Positions 1 through 6,123 are shown, numbered from the stretch's first letter. The stretch is 6,369 nt of DNA from an uncultured Lachnospiraceae bacterium (GCA_902767065.1 CACXFW010000384.1:1-6369), one strand, 5' to 3'. Notes: a model not told the origin generated them from the letters alone. Made by a program: numbers and translations.

Positions 1-663
1 AGTGAAGAACTGTTCTCCGGGAATGAGATAACCATGATCAACTGCTGGGGAACATGGTGCCCGAACTGTGTTCGTGAGATGGAAGAGCTTACCCGGATTC
101 ATACTGACATCCAGAAGAAGGGATGCGGAATCGTTGGCATGGAATGGGAGAGAACCTGGGATGATGCCACGAAGAAGGATGCCAAAGAGCTGATGAAAGA
201 GTGGGGGACAAACTATCCCAATGTCATCATGCCGAAGGAGCTCGAAGATCTGGTGGATGGTTTTCCGACCTCCATCTTCGTGGACAAGGAAGGAAACGTC
301 CTTGGAATGCCGATTGTCGGAGCGGCGGTCGGAAAGTATGAAAGCACGCTGGATGCTCTTCTTTCCGGCGGGAAAAGCGCACCGGAGACAGAAGCAGAGG
401 TGGCTGCGGTTGCGGTCTATCATGTCAATATAACCGATGAAAACGGACCGGTGGAAGAGGTTACGGTTCAGTTCTGCAATGATGCGTCCTGCCGTTTTGA
501 GGAAACAGACGAGAATGGAACAGCGTCCTTTGAAGTTCCGGCCGGATTCGTGTACGATATCCATGTTGTTGAGGTGCCGGACGGCTACGAGGAAGACGAG
601 ACGGTTTATCACACGGCGGAAGGATCCGCTGATGTGGACATCCAGCTGAAAAAGAGTGAGTAA
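1..663 (+). CDS. TlpA/ResA-like thioredoxin-fold protein, 5' end outside the window, with extra C-terminal domain
   Basis: The reading frame is already open at base 1, so the true start lies upstream; 220 residues are visible and end at TAA. The ATG at 34 is not a plausible start because it falls inside the first thioredoxin strand. The segment INCWGTWCPNC (window residues 13-23) is the strand plus CxxC active site typical of TlpA/ResA-like extracytoplasmic thiol-disulfide oxidoreductases. The later GFPTSIFVDKEGNVLG (87-102) supplies the cis-proline loop and the following strand of the fold. From about residue 130 to 220 a second, strand-rich domain follows. It contains TDENG turns and resembles Cna-B or carboxypeptidase-regulatory-like beta sandwiches, with a possible disulfide pair at C159 and C164. 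Such proteins normally act outside the membrane as secreted or lipid-anchored proteins; any signal sequence is missing here. The terminator 81 bases downstream suggests that this is the last gene of its unit. The fold call is firm; the substrate is unknown. Confidence 0.88.
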   Translation, partial: SEELFSGNEITMINCWGTWCPNCVREMEELTRIHTDIQKKGCGIVGMEWERTWDDATKKDAKELMKEWGTNYPNVIMPKELEDLVDGFPTSIFVDKEGNVLGMPIVGAAVGKYESTLDALLSGGKSAPETEAEVAAVAVYHVNITDENGPVEEVTVQFCNDASCRFEETDENGTASFEVPAGFVYDIHVVEVPDGYEEDETVYHTAEGSADVDIQLKKSE

Positions 664-743
664 CGGATGCCTGAAAACAGGGCAGCAAACCGGCCCGGAA
701 AAAACGGATTCCTGACCGGCTCCGGAATAGACTCTGTCACGAG

Positions 744-772
744 CGTCTCCCCTGCGGGGGAGGCGTTTTTTT
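744..772 (+). terminator. Rho-independent terminator after the TlpA-like gene
   Basis: A 9-bp stem pairs CGTCTCCCC (744-752) with GGGGAGGCG (757-765) around a TGCG loop and includes one G-T pair. Seven T residues (766-772) follow immediately. This is the classic intrinsic terminator layout, and it separates the TlpA-like gene from the genes starting at 994. Confidence 0.93.
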
Positions 773-814
773 GGCCGTGCTCATTTCCGGATGCCTCTTT
801 TTTTCCGGAAACTA

Positions 815-823
815 TGATAGAAT
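815..823 (+). promoter_or_regulatory. Candidate extended -10 promoter for the CTEC protein / iron-sulfur fusion operon
   Basis: TGATAGAAT gives the extended -10 pattern TGn followed by TAGAAT (5 of 6 matches to TATAAT). No good -35 hexamer sits 16-18 bases upstream, which is tolerated for extended -10 promoters. A T run at 798-804 lies upstream. Transcription would start near 829-831, just after the terminator of the preceding unit, where a new promoter would be expected. Confidence 0.45.
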
Positions 824-830
824 GTAACTA

Positions 831-893
831 TTCAGCACCCCTGACCGCCCACAATGAAAAGCGCGAAGCGTTCCGAGTAAGTGGGGGGCTGAA
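831..893 (+). other. Foldable 5' leader: nested inverted repeats
   Basis: TTCAGC (831-836) is the exact reverse complement of GCTGAA (888-893). Inside it, either CCCC (838-841) or CCCAC (848-852) can pair with the G run at 881-887, giving two mutually exclusive stems. If the promoter at 815-823 is real, this structure sits at the very 5' end of the mRNA. It matches no riboswitch class that I recognise, so a simple 5'-stabilising stem is as likely as a regulatory switch. Confidence 0.35.
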
Positions 894-981
894 CAGAGCT
901 ACGATAGAATAAACTGCCATGATGATTCAGCCGTTTCGGAAGGGAATGAATCACAGAGGAACTGAAAGAGGAGCTGGCTAT

Positions 982-988
982 GAGGAGG
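982..988 (+). promoter_or_regulatory. Ribosome binding site that fixes the start at 994
   Basis: GAGGAGG lies five bases before the ATG at 994. The in-frame ATGs at 919, 922 and 946 have no comparable site. The residues between 919 and 994 are polar and unlike the hydrophobic start of the membrane protein, so 994 is preferred. Confidence 0.8.
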
Positions 989-993
989 AATCG

Positions 994-1452
994 ATGACAA
1001 GGAAAAAAGCCTATCTGATAATCGAGTCTGCGCTCTGCGCATTGGCCGCGGGAGTTCTCGCGGCTGCTGCGATCCGGATGTATCTCCATGGAGCAGCTAT
1101 GCAGGCTTCCGGCGATCTGTTTTATTACATCTATACCAGAGAGAAGGTGGGAGCGGCCCTTGCGAACATCCTTCCCCTGATCGCTGCCCTTGCCGCGTTC
1201 ACTGTCGCGGGATGGATTCTTGGAATCAGGGATGAGACAGCCGACAGGCCGGCTGAGCTGAAGGGGATAGACGTAAAGACATGCGTGGCAGGGGCAGTAC
1301 CACAAAAGGCCGGACGAAGAGCGTTTATTGTGCGGATTGTGATTTTGATTCTGGCAATTGTACTGATCATTCTGGGAGTGCGAAACGGCGGACTGGAGGA
1401 TGTGCTTGCGAAAGGCGCATCGATCTGCACGGAATGCGTCGGACTGGGATGA
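994..1452 (+). CDS. Three-helix membrane protein with C-terminal CTEC motif (CD1871A-like)
   Basis: This is a 152-residue protein with three predicted membrane segments at about 6-28, 56-77 and 109-128. The last helix is followed by a short tail ending in ICTECVGLG, so the CxxC (C145, C148) sits four residues from the C-terminus. A hydrophobic helix followed by a terminal CxxC with nearby glycines is what I know from small Clostridia proteins named CD1871A-family CxxC proteins. Those are only a few tens of residues long and are found beside TlpA and 4Fe-4S membrane proteins, as here. This copy is much longer and carries two additional N-terminal helices. Its stop codon overlaps the next start as ATGA, indicating translational coupling with the iron-sulfur/thioredoxin fusion. 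A role as redox partner or assembly subunit of that fusion is inferred; no catalytic function is shown. The family assignment rests on the C-terminal tail and context only. Confidence 0.8.
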   Translation: MTRKKAYLIIESALCALAAGVLAAAAIRMYLHGAAMQASGDLFYYIYTREKVGAALANILPLIAALAAFTVAGWILGIRDETADRPAELKGIDVKTCVAGAVPQKAGRRAFIVRIVILILAIVLIILGVRNGGLEDVLAKGASICTECVGLG

Positions 1453-3299
1453 AGGAAGAACTGGGGACGGATATGGAAAAAGATGCAAAAAGGACAGAAC
1501 CGATCACCGGTTCAGGGAAAAAACACCGTTCGTATACACGCCGTCTGGTGCAGCTTTACGCTGCGCTTTTGTACAACGCGAATCTGAAGGGCTTCATTGA
1601 CGGACACATTTACTCCGGATCCCTCAAGAGTGTCTGTGTTCCCGGCTTCAACTGTTATTCCTGCCCGGGGGCGATCGCGAGCTGCCCGCTTGGGTCACTC
1701 CAGAATGCGCTGAATGCTTCCGGGCATACCGCACCATGGTATATGCTGGGAATTCTGGCATTGTTCGGCGTGGTGCTGGGCAGGACGGTCTGCGGCTGGC
1801 TGTGTCCGCTGGGCCTGATTCAGGAACTTCTGCACAAGCTGCCTGTGCCCAAGATTAAGAAGAGCGTCTGGACCAGGCGGCTGTCTTACCTGAAATATGT
1901 ATTATTAGTGGTATTCGTGATCGCGATCCCCATCTGGTTTGGGATCAATAAGGGACTCCCCTATCCTGGCTTCTGTAAGTTTATCTGCCCTGCCGGTACG
2001 CTGGAGGGGGCGGTCGGACTGCTGCAGAACGAAGCAAACGCCACTTCTTTTTACCAGCTGAAGATTCTCTTTACCCGCAAGTGGGTGATCATGCTGGTAA
2101 TCGGGCTTGCCTGCGCGTTCTGCTACCGGACTTTCTGCCGGTTCCTCTGTCCTCTGGGCGCGATCTACGGATTCTTCAACCGGTTTGCGCTGACGCTCGT
2201 GAAGGTGGATCCGGACCGCTGCAACGGCTGCGGCCTCTGCGTTAGGCGCTGCCAGATGGATGTGAAGCATGTAGGAGACCATGAGTGTATTTCGTGCGGG
2301 AAGTGCATGGAGAGCTGCGCACAGGGCGCGATCTCGATCAAGGCGGGAAGCATCACGCTGGCAGGGCCAGTTTCCGGGAAGAATGCGGATCCGGAACCGG
2401 TCATCCAAAGGCGCAGGAAGATCGGACGGATCATATGGGGCGCCGCGATCGCTGTCCTTTTGTTTGCGCTGGTCTGGTTTAACTGGATCGAACCGTCCAG
2501 GGAAAAGGCCGGCCAGGTGAAGCAGGAAGAGAACCAGACTGCAGCTTCCGGGACCAGGCAGACAGAAAACGCTGCGTCTGCGATAGAGACTGATTCGGAA
2601 AGCGAAATGAAGGACTCGTCAGCGCAGGCATTTCCGGTGAAGCAGGAAGAGAATCAGGCTGCAGCTTCCGGAACCAGGCAGACGGAAAATGCTGCGTCTG
2701 CGATAGAGACTGATTCGGAAGGCGCCTCGCAGGACTCCTCAGCGAAAGCCGATTCAAAAAGCGAGGAGCAGGAGTCGTCAGCGCTGGATGATTCTCAGGC
2801 CGGGGAAGAGGCGGCCATTCACACGACGGGTGCTGCTGCAGACCGCCTTACAGACCAGGCCGCATCCGGAAAGACCGGGACGAAGGTGGGGGACATTCTT
2901 CCTGATTTCCAGACGGATCTGCTGGGGGGAGGAGAATTCCACCTGGCAGACTATCGCGGTCAGGTAGTCATTCTCAATTTCTGGGCGATCACCTGCGCGC
3001 CGTGCATTGAGGAGCTGCCCTACTATGAGGAACTGAAAGAAGAACAGCCGGAAGTGGAGATCCTGGCGATTCACCATCGTGTCGGAGCAAAGAAAGCGGA
3101 AGACTTCCTTGCGGACAAGGGATGGGATCATCTGGACTTTGCGCTCGACAGTAAGGAGAAGGGGATTTATACCCTGCTGGAAGCATCGGACGCCCTGCCT
3201 CAGACGATCGTCCTGGATAAGGATGGGAGGGTGATCTACAATGCACAGACTCCTCTGACACTGGAACAGCTGAAGGAGCTTGTGAAGCAGGGGCTGTGA
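1449..3299 (+). CDS. Fusion of NapH-like membrane 4Fe-4S protein and TlpA-like thioredoxin domain
   Basis: This 616-residue protein starts at the ATG overlapping the previous stop (ATGA); ATG 1473 is an alternative start. Residues 55-80 hold a Cys cluster (C63, C69, C72, C79) within the PGFNCYSCPG-type motif of membrane 4Fe-4S proteins. Membrane segments lie near 97-117, 147-165 and 211-230. They are associated with three Cx3CP motifs (C115/C119, C176/C180, C230/C234); NapH-type proteins carry similar motifs. Two ferredoxin-type clusters follow (C258/261/264/268 and C280/283/286/290), then a last helix at 327-347. A hydrophilic linker with a tandem duplication (about 355-475) leads to a TlpA-like domain (about 480-616) with active site C516-A-P-C519 and the cis-Pro region ALPQTIVLDKDG. 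The topology would put the ferredoxin part inside and the thioredoxin domain outside, which suggests electron delivery from cytoplasm to envelope thiols. Domain calls are strong; the electron path is inferred. Confidence 0.92.
   Translation: MKEELGTDMEKDAKRTEPITGSGKKHRSYTRRLVQLYAALLYNANLKGFIDGHIYSGSLKSVCVPGFNCYSCPGAIASCPLGSLQNALNASGHTAPWYMLGILALFGVVLGRTVCGWLCPLGLIQELLHKLPVPKIKKSVWTRRLSYLKYVLLVVFVIAIPIWFGINKGLPYPGFCKFICPAGTLEGAVGLLQNEANATSFYQLKILFTRKWVIMLVIGLACAFCYRTFCRFLCPLGAIYGFFNRFALTLVKVDPDRCNGCGLCVRRCQMDVKHVGDHECISCGKCMESCAQGAISIKAGSITLAGPVSGKNADPEPVIQRRRKIGRIIWGAAIAVLLFALVWFNWIEPSREKAGQVKQEENQTAASGTRQTENAASAIETDSESEMKDSSAQAFPVKQEENQAAASGTRQTENAASAIETDSEGASQDSSAKADSKSEEQESSALDDSQAGEEAAIHTTGAAADRLTDQAASGKTGTKVGDILPDFQTDLLGGGEFHLADYRGQVVILNFWAITCAPCIEELPYYEELKEEQPEVEILAIHHRVGAKKAEDFLADKGWDHLDFALDSKEKGIYTLLEASDALPQTIVLDKDGRVIYNAQTPLTLEQLKELVKQGL
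2516..2744 (+). repeat. Tandem 120-bp duplication within the fusion-protein linker
   Basis: Bases 2517-2600 and 2637-2720 align without gaps with 5 mismatches in 84, at a period of exactly 120 bases (40 codons). Similarity resumes as AGGACTCGTCAGCG (2611-2624) and AGGACTCCTCAGCG (2731-2744). A third partial copy of this DSSA/ESSA-coding motif lies near 2769-2783. At protein level the 28-residue cores (357-384 and 397-424) differ only at T364/A404, so four of the five changes are silent. The unit is rich in E, Q, S, T and A, and because its period is a multiple of three it lengthens a spacer without breaking the frame. Confidence 0.95.
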
Positions 3300-3307
3300 A
3301 TAGCCAG

Positions 3308-3360
3308 ATACCGTTCGAAAGTGCGGGTCTTGAGAGACGAAGCGGTTTCGATTACGGTAT
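3308..3360 (+). other. Imperfect long hairpin in the gap before the ABC transporter genes
   Basis: ATACCGT (3308-3314) pairs with ACGGTAT (3354-3360), and TCGAAA (3315-3320) pairs with TTTCGA (3346-3351), leaving a two-base bulge at 3352-3353. The 25-base loop can form a small inner stem, GTCT (3327-3330) with AGAC (3335-3338). No T run follows, so it does not look like an intrinsic terminator. It could be an mRNA processing or stabilising element between the redox genes and the transporter genes. Confidence 0.45.
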
Positions 3361-3432
3361 CGGCAACAGACCGGACAGAGTCAGAAACAAACATAGGTTT
3401 ATAGATGAGAGTAACAAGAATGGAGACTTGCA

Positions 3433-4800
3433 ATGAAAGTTTTTCTTGAGGCACTGCTGATCCTGCTGTTTGATAGCAGAAACCCTGTGTCAATCGCTGT
3501 CCGGTGCCTGTATATCCTTGGCGCGTGGGCTGTCCTGAAAAAGTCCGGGAACAAGCCATGGTATTCTCTGATCCCGTGGGTGAGAGAATACCAGCTGTCA
3601 CGCTGCGCGGGGCGCGAACCGGAAGGACGTGTGTTTTCACTGGTCAGTTTTCTGATTACGATTCTGCTCATCGTGGGGAATATCATACCGCTTGTCTTGA
3701 AGGATACGGAACTGCTTGAGGTGAGCGGAGTCATACTGGTGTGCCTCGTCACGCTCATGCTCGTGCATTTTATCTATAATATCAAGATCTTTCTCGGCTT
3801 CATCGAACTGTACAGGGCAAGGAAGGCCTGGCTGATTCTGTGTATCTTTGACGAGCTGCGCTTTATTCCGATGATGGTATGGGGGCTTGGGAAGAAGCGC
3901 CAGCCGGCATGGAAGCTGGAGGATCTGAAGGCCGCAATGAAGAAGCTTGCCACGAATGGAAGCGCATCGGTTCTGTCTGAAGGCCTTACCATCAATCTGA
4001 AGGAGAGATGCGCAAGAGAATTCTTTAAGAAAAAGGTTCTGTTGAAGGATATCCACATGGCGATTCCCTCCGGCCACATGGTGCTTTTGCTTGGCGGCTC
4101 GGGCGCGGGAAAGACAACCTTTGTGAATGCCATCAACGGCTATGAGAAGGCGGATGCCCAGATCCTTCTGAACGGCACGGATATGTACAGGAATTACAGG
4201 AAGATGATGTATGAGGTGGGGTTCGTGCCGCAGTCGGAGATGATGCGCGGCAAGGACAAAGTGCTTGCCACACTCAGTGATACGGCGAAGTACCGGCTGT
4301 CCAAGGATATCCCCAGGGAGGACCGCAGGGAGCGGATTCAGGAAGTGGAAGACATCTTCGGCCTGAAGCCGGTTGAGAGCAACCTGGTGAACAAGCTGTC
4401 GGGCGGCCAGAAGAAGCGTCTGTCCATCTCGATGGAGATGCTTTCCAGCCCGTCCCTGTTCATCCTGGATGAGCCGGACTCCGGCCTTGACGGCGTCATG
4501 GCGAGGGAGCTCTTTGAACAGCTGAGGAAGATCGCGGACAGCGGCAAGATCGTCATCGTCATAACGCATACGCCTGACCGCGTGATCGACCTGTTTGACG
4601 ATGTGATCGTCCTTGCGAAGGACAGCACCAGGACCGGACGCCTTGCCTTCTACGGAAGCATCGAAGAGGCAAGGAAGTTCTTTGGCAGGGAAAAGATGGA
4701 AGAGATCGTGAAGACCATCAATCGAAAGGAAGAGGGCGGCGACGGCCTGGCGGACGAGTATGTGCTGAAATACGCGGAGGTGAACGTGAACTATGGCTGA
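3433..4800 (+). CDS. ABCG-type ABC transporter ATPase with membrane-embedded N-terminal region
   Basis: This is a 455-residue protein, started by ATG 3433 with GGAG seven bases upstream. Residues 1-155 contain several hydrophobic segments (about 2-13, 19-36, 66-90, 95-126, 131-152). The pattern KKSGNKPWYSLIPWVREY (36-53) resembles the small membrane domains named DUF5684. Residues about 180-415 form a complete nucleotide-binding domain: Walker A GGSGAGKT (221-228), Q-loop Q267, signature LSGGQ (322-326), Walker B LFILDE (342-347), SGLD D-loop (350-353) and H379. The tail, with GRLAFYGSIEEARKFFG (402-418) and later GDGLADEYVLKY (436-447), follows the usual ending of ABCG/White-type ATPases. 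It would hydrolyse ATP to power the permease encoded by the next gene, which overlaps it by 8 bases. All catalytic motifs are intact, so it should be active. Helices fused in front of an ABCG ATPase are unusual, since the ABCG permease normally follows it. The substrate is unknown. Confidence 0.92.
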   Translation: MKVFLEALLILLFDSRNPVSIAVRCLYILGAWAVLKKSGNKPWYSLIPWVREYQLSRCAGREPEGRVFSLVSFLITILLIVGNIIPLVLKDTELLEVSGVILVCLVTLMLVHFIYNIKIFLGFIELYRARKAWLILCIFDELRFIPMMVWGLGKKRQPAWKLEDLKAAMKKLATNGSASVLSEGLTINLKERCAREFFKKKVLLKDIHMAIPSGHMVLLLGGSGAGKTTFVNAINGYEKADAQILLNGTDMYRNYRKMMYEVGFVPQSEMMRGKDKVLATLSDTAKYRLSKDIPREDRRERIQEVEDIFGLKPVESNLVNKLSGGQKKRLSISMEMLSSPSLFILDEPDSGLDGVMARELFEQLRKIADSGKIVIVITHTPDRVIDLFDDVIVLAKDSTRTGRLAFYGSIEEARKFFGREKMEEIVKTINRKEEGGDGLADEYVLKYAEVNVNYG

Positions 4801-6100
4801 GATGAATTCCCATTCGAATACACCGGTATTTGATTTTAAGGTCCGCCACCGCGGCCGCGCCTCCCAGATCGGAATCTACTTTGCCAAGTTCCTGCGGATG
4901 TTTATCCATGAAGGGGACTGGAAGGTCCTGCCGATGGCTGCGCTGATCGCCGGCCTGGTGTCAATCGTCGTCGCGGAGGATTTCTTCAAGACCTCTGAAG
5001 GCACGCTGATCGGAACCCTGGCTTTTGCCTGTATCTGTATCTGGAACGGTTGCTTTAATTCGATCCAGGTGGTGTGCCGCGAGAGGGATGTCCTCAAAAG
5101 GGAGCACCGCTCCGGCATGCACATCAGTGCCTATGTCATCGCGCATATGCTTTACCAGTGCTTTCTGTGCATTCTGCAGATCATCGTAACGATGGGGGTT
5201 CTGAAACTCCTCGGGGTTCATTTTCCGGAGAAAGGACTCATCACTGCCTGGATGATCGTGGATTTTGGCATCACCATGTTCCTGATCACGTACGCTGCGG
5301 ACATGATGTCGCTGTTCATCTCGTCGCTGTGTCATTCCACAACGACGGCGATGACGATCATGCCATTCGTTCTGATCTTTCAGCTGGTTTTCTCCGGCGG
5401 CCTGATTCCACTTCCGAACCTTGCGAGGCCGATCACCATGCTGACGATTTCCTGTCCCGGAATGAACGCGATGTCGGCGCAGGCGGATGTCAACAACCTG
5501 CCCTATTCCACAGTGGATAAGACAATCAGGGATCTTAAGGGAAATAAGATTAAGGCGACGATCACTCTTGGACAGGTGCTCGATGTGCTTGGCAACGAGG
5601 ACAACGCCACTGTCGCGAAACTGCGCGCGGTGAAAGTCGGCGGGAATGCCACGCTTGGGGAACTGGTTGATGCGATCAAAAACGATGCGTCCTTTGCCAC
5701 GATCCGGGACACGCAGATCATCGAGAACTGTACAGTCGGGGATCTTGTGAATGCCCTCGATCGGACCGGCATTCTGGATGATTATCAGGATGTACAGATC
5801 AGCTCAGCGACAACGCTTGGAGAAGTGATCGATGCCTTCGCAAAGGAGGAAGATGTCCAAAAGAGCCGGGAGGAAAGCTTCACGGTTGAGACGACTCTCG
5901 GGGACGTGCTGGACATCATCGGAGAAGACAAGGTGAAGGAATTCCTTGCACAATCAACCGCGAAGTCCAGCTACAACCCGGCTTATGACTGCACTCTTGG
6001 CAATATCCTCAAAAACTGGGGGCACATCCTGATCTTCGTGTTTGTGTTTGCCCTGGCATCGGTCATTGCGCTGGAGTTTATCGATAAGGATAAGAGATAA
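4793..6100 (+). CDS. ABCG-type (ABC2 family) transporter permease with a repeat-filled extracellular loop
   Basis: This is a 435-residue membrane protein. Its ATG lies within the end of the ATPase gene, and GGAGGTGA (4776-4783) is placed nine bases upstream. After a polar N-terminus and a connecting helix (about 20-40), membrane segments lie near 45-62, 71-92, 112-140, 149-178 and 183-205, with the last at about 410-428. The stretch ERDVLKREHRSGMHISAYV (97-115) matches the conserved cytoplasmic elbow of ABCG permeases, in which an acidic-basic E-R-x-V/x-x-R-E core precedes a helix. FSGGLIPLPNL (200-210) is the expected end of helix five. In known ABCG proteins the loop between helices five and six faces outward and is usually well under 100 residues. 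Here it is about 200 residues and carries six T-L/V-G repeats. Together with the upstream ATPase it should form a split ABCG transporter; the transported molecule cannot be deduced. Confidence 0.9.
   Translation: MAEMNSHSNTPVFDFKVRHRGRASQIGIYFAKFLRMFIHEGDWKVLPMAALIAGLVSIVVAEDFFKTSEGTLIGTLAFACICIWNGCFNSIQVVCRERDVLKREHRSGMHISAYVIAHMLYQCFLCILQIIVTMGVLKLLGVHFPEKGLITAWMIVDFGITMFLITYAADMMSLFISSLCHSTTTAMTIMPFVLIFQLVFSGGLIPLPNLARPITMLTISCPGMNAMSAQADVNNLPYSTVDKTIRDLKGNKIKATITLGQVLDVLGNEDNATVAKLRAVKVGGNATLGELVDAIKNDASFATIRDTQIIENCTVGDLVNALDRTGILDDYQDVQISSATTLGEVIDAFAKEEDVQKSREESFTVETTLGDVLDIIGEDKVKEFLAQSTAKSSYNPAYDCTLGNILKNWGHILIFVFVFALASVIALEFIDKDKR
5552..6022 (+). repeat. Six protein-level T-L/V-G repeats in the permease outer loop
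   Basis: The marker tripeptide recurs at residues 258-260, 287-289, 314-316, 341-343, 368-370 and 401-403, with spacings of 29, 27, 27, 27 and 33. Each is followed by an acidic or polar residue and a hydrophobic helix-like stretch, for example LGQVLDVLG, LGELVDAIK, VGDLVNALD, LGEVIDAFA, LGDVLDIIG and LGNILKNWG. A strand-like segment such as VQISSAT or ESFTVETT precedes most copies. The copies are well diverged at DNA level, so the array is old or fast evolving. The last copy runs directly into the final membrane helix. Confidence 0.85.
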
Positions 6101-6123
6101 CTGACGAAGGACAGACGCTTTCA

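Larger units (their letters stand above)
664..993. other. Intergenic region of 330 bases between two transcription units
   Basis: I see no convincing gene here. In order, the gap holds a short tail after the TlpA-like gene, an intrinsic terminator (744-772), and an inverted repeat TTTCCGG/CCGGAAA (784-790 and 805-811) with a T-rich loop. These are followed by an extended -10 promoter candidate (815-823), a foldable leader segment (831-893), and the ribosome binding site of the next gene (982-988). A second GATAGAAT at 903-910 repeats the -10-like core but lacks the upstream TG and any -35 match. Confidence 0.7.

Noticed and set aside
784..811. TTTCCGG/CCGGAAA inverted repeat as a second terminator or operator
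   Set aside because: The T run is in the loop rather than after the stem, so it is not a terminator. A 7-bp repeat alone is too little evidence for an operator.
667..912. Open frame of 81 codons between the first two genes
   Set aside because: It runs straight through the intrinsic terminator and the promoter candidate, has no ribosome binding site, and its translation is not protein-like.
919..993. Earlier in-frame ATGs (919, 922, 946) for the CTEC membrane protein
   Set aside because: GAGGAGG at 982-988 lies correctly for 994 only, and the additional residues are polar and unlike the membrane protein that follows.
1281..1448. Longer N-terminus for the iron-sulfur/thioredoxin fusion starting at 1281
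   Set aside because: It would overlap the CTEC gene by 172 bases, and its residues are an out-of-frame shadow of that gene. The ATGA overlap at 1449 is a normal coupled start.
832..1488. Minus-strand open frame of 218 codons
   Set aside because: It is antisense to the CTEC protein gene and the leader, has no recognisable domain, and has a serine/histidine-rich shadow composition.
3400..3406. TATAGAT as a -10 box for the ABC transporter genes
   Set aside because: There is no -35-like hexamer at 16-18 bases and no TGn extension. The nearest CGGACA is 22 bases away, so it is too weak to call.
3637..4569. Long minus-strand open frame (310 codons) opposite the ATPase gene
   Set aside because: It lies opposite a gene with every ABC motif intact. 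Its translation is rich in H, R, Q and L without domains, as expected of an antisense shadow in GC-biased coding DNA.
5552..6022. CRISPR-like or DNA-level repeat array
   Set aside because: The repetition is seen only in the protein. The DNA copies are strongly diverged and lie in frame inside the permease gene.
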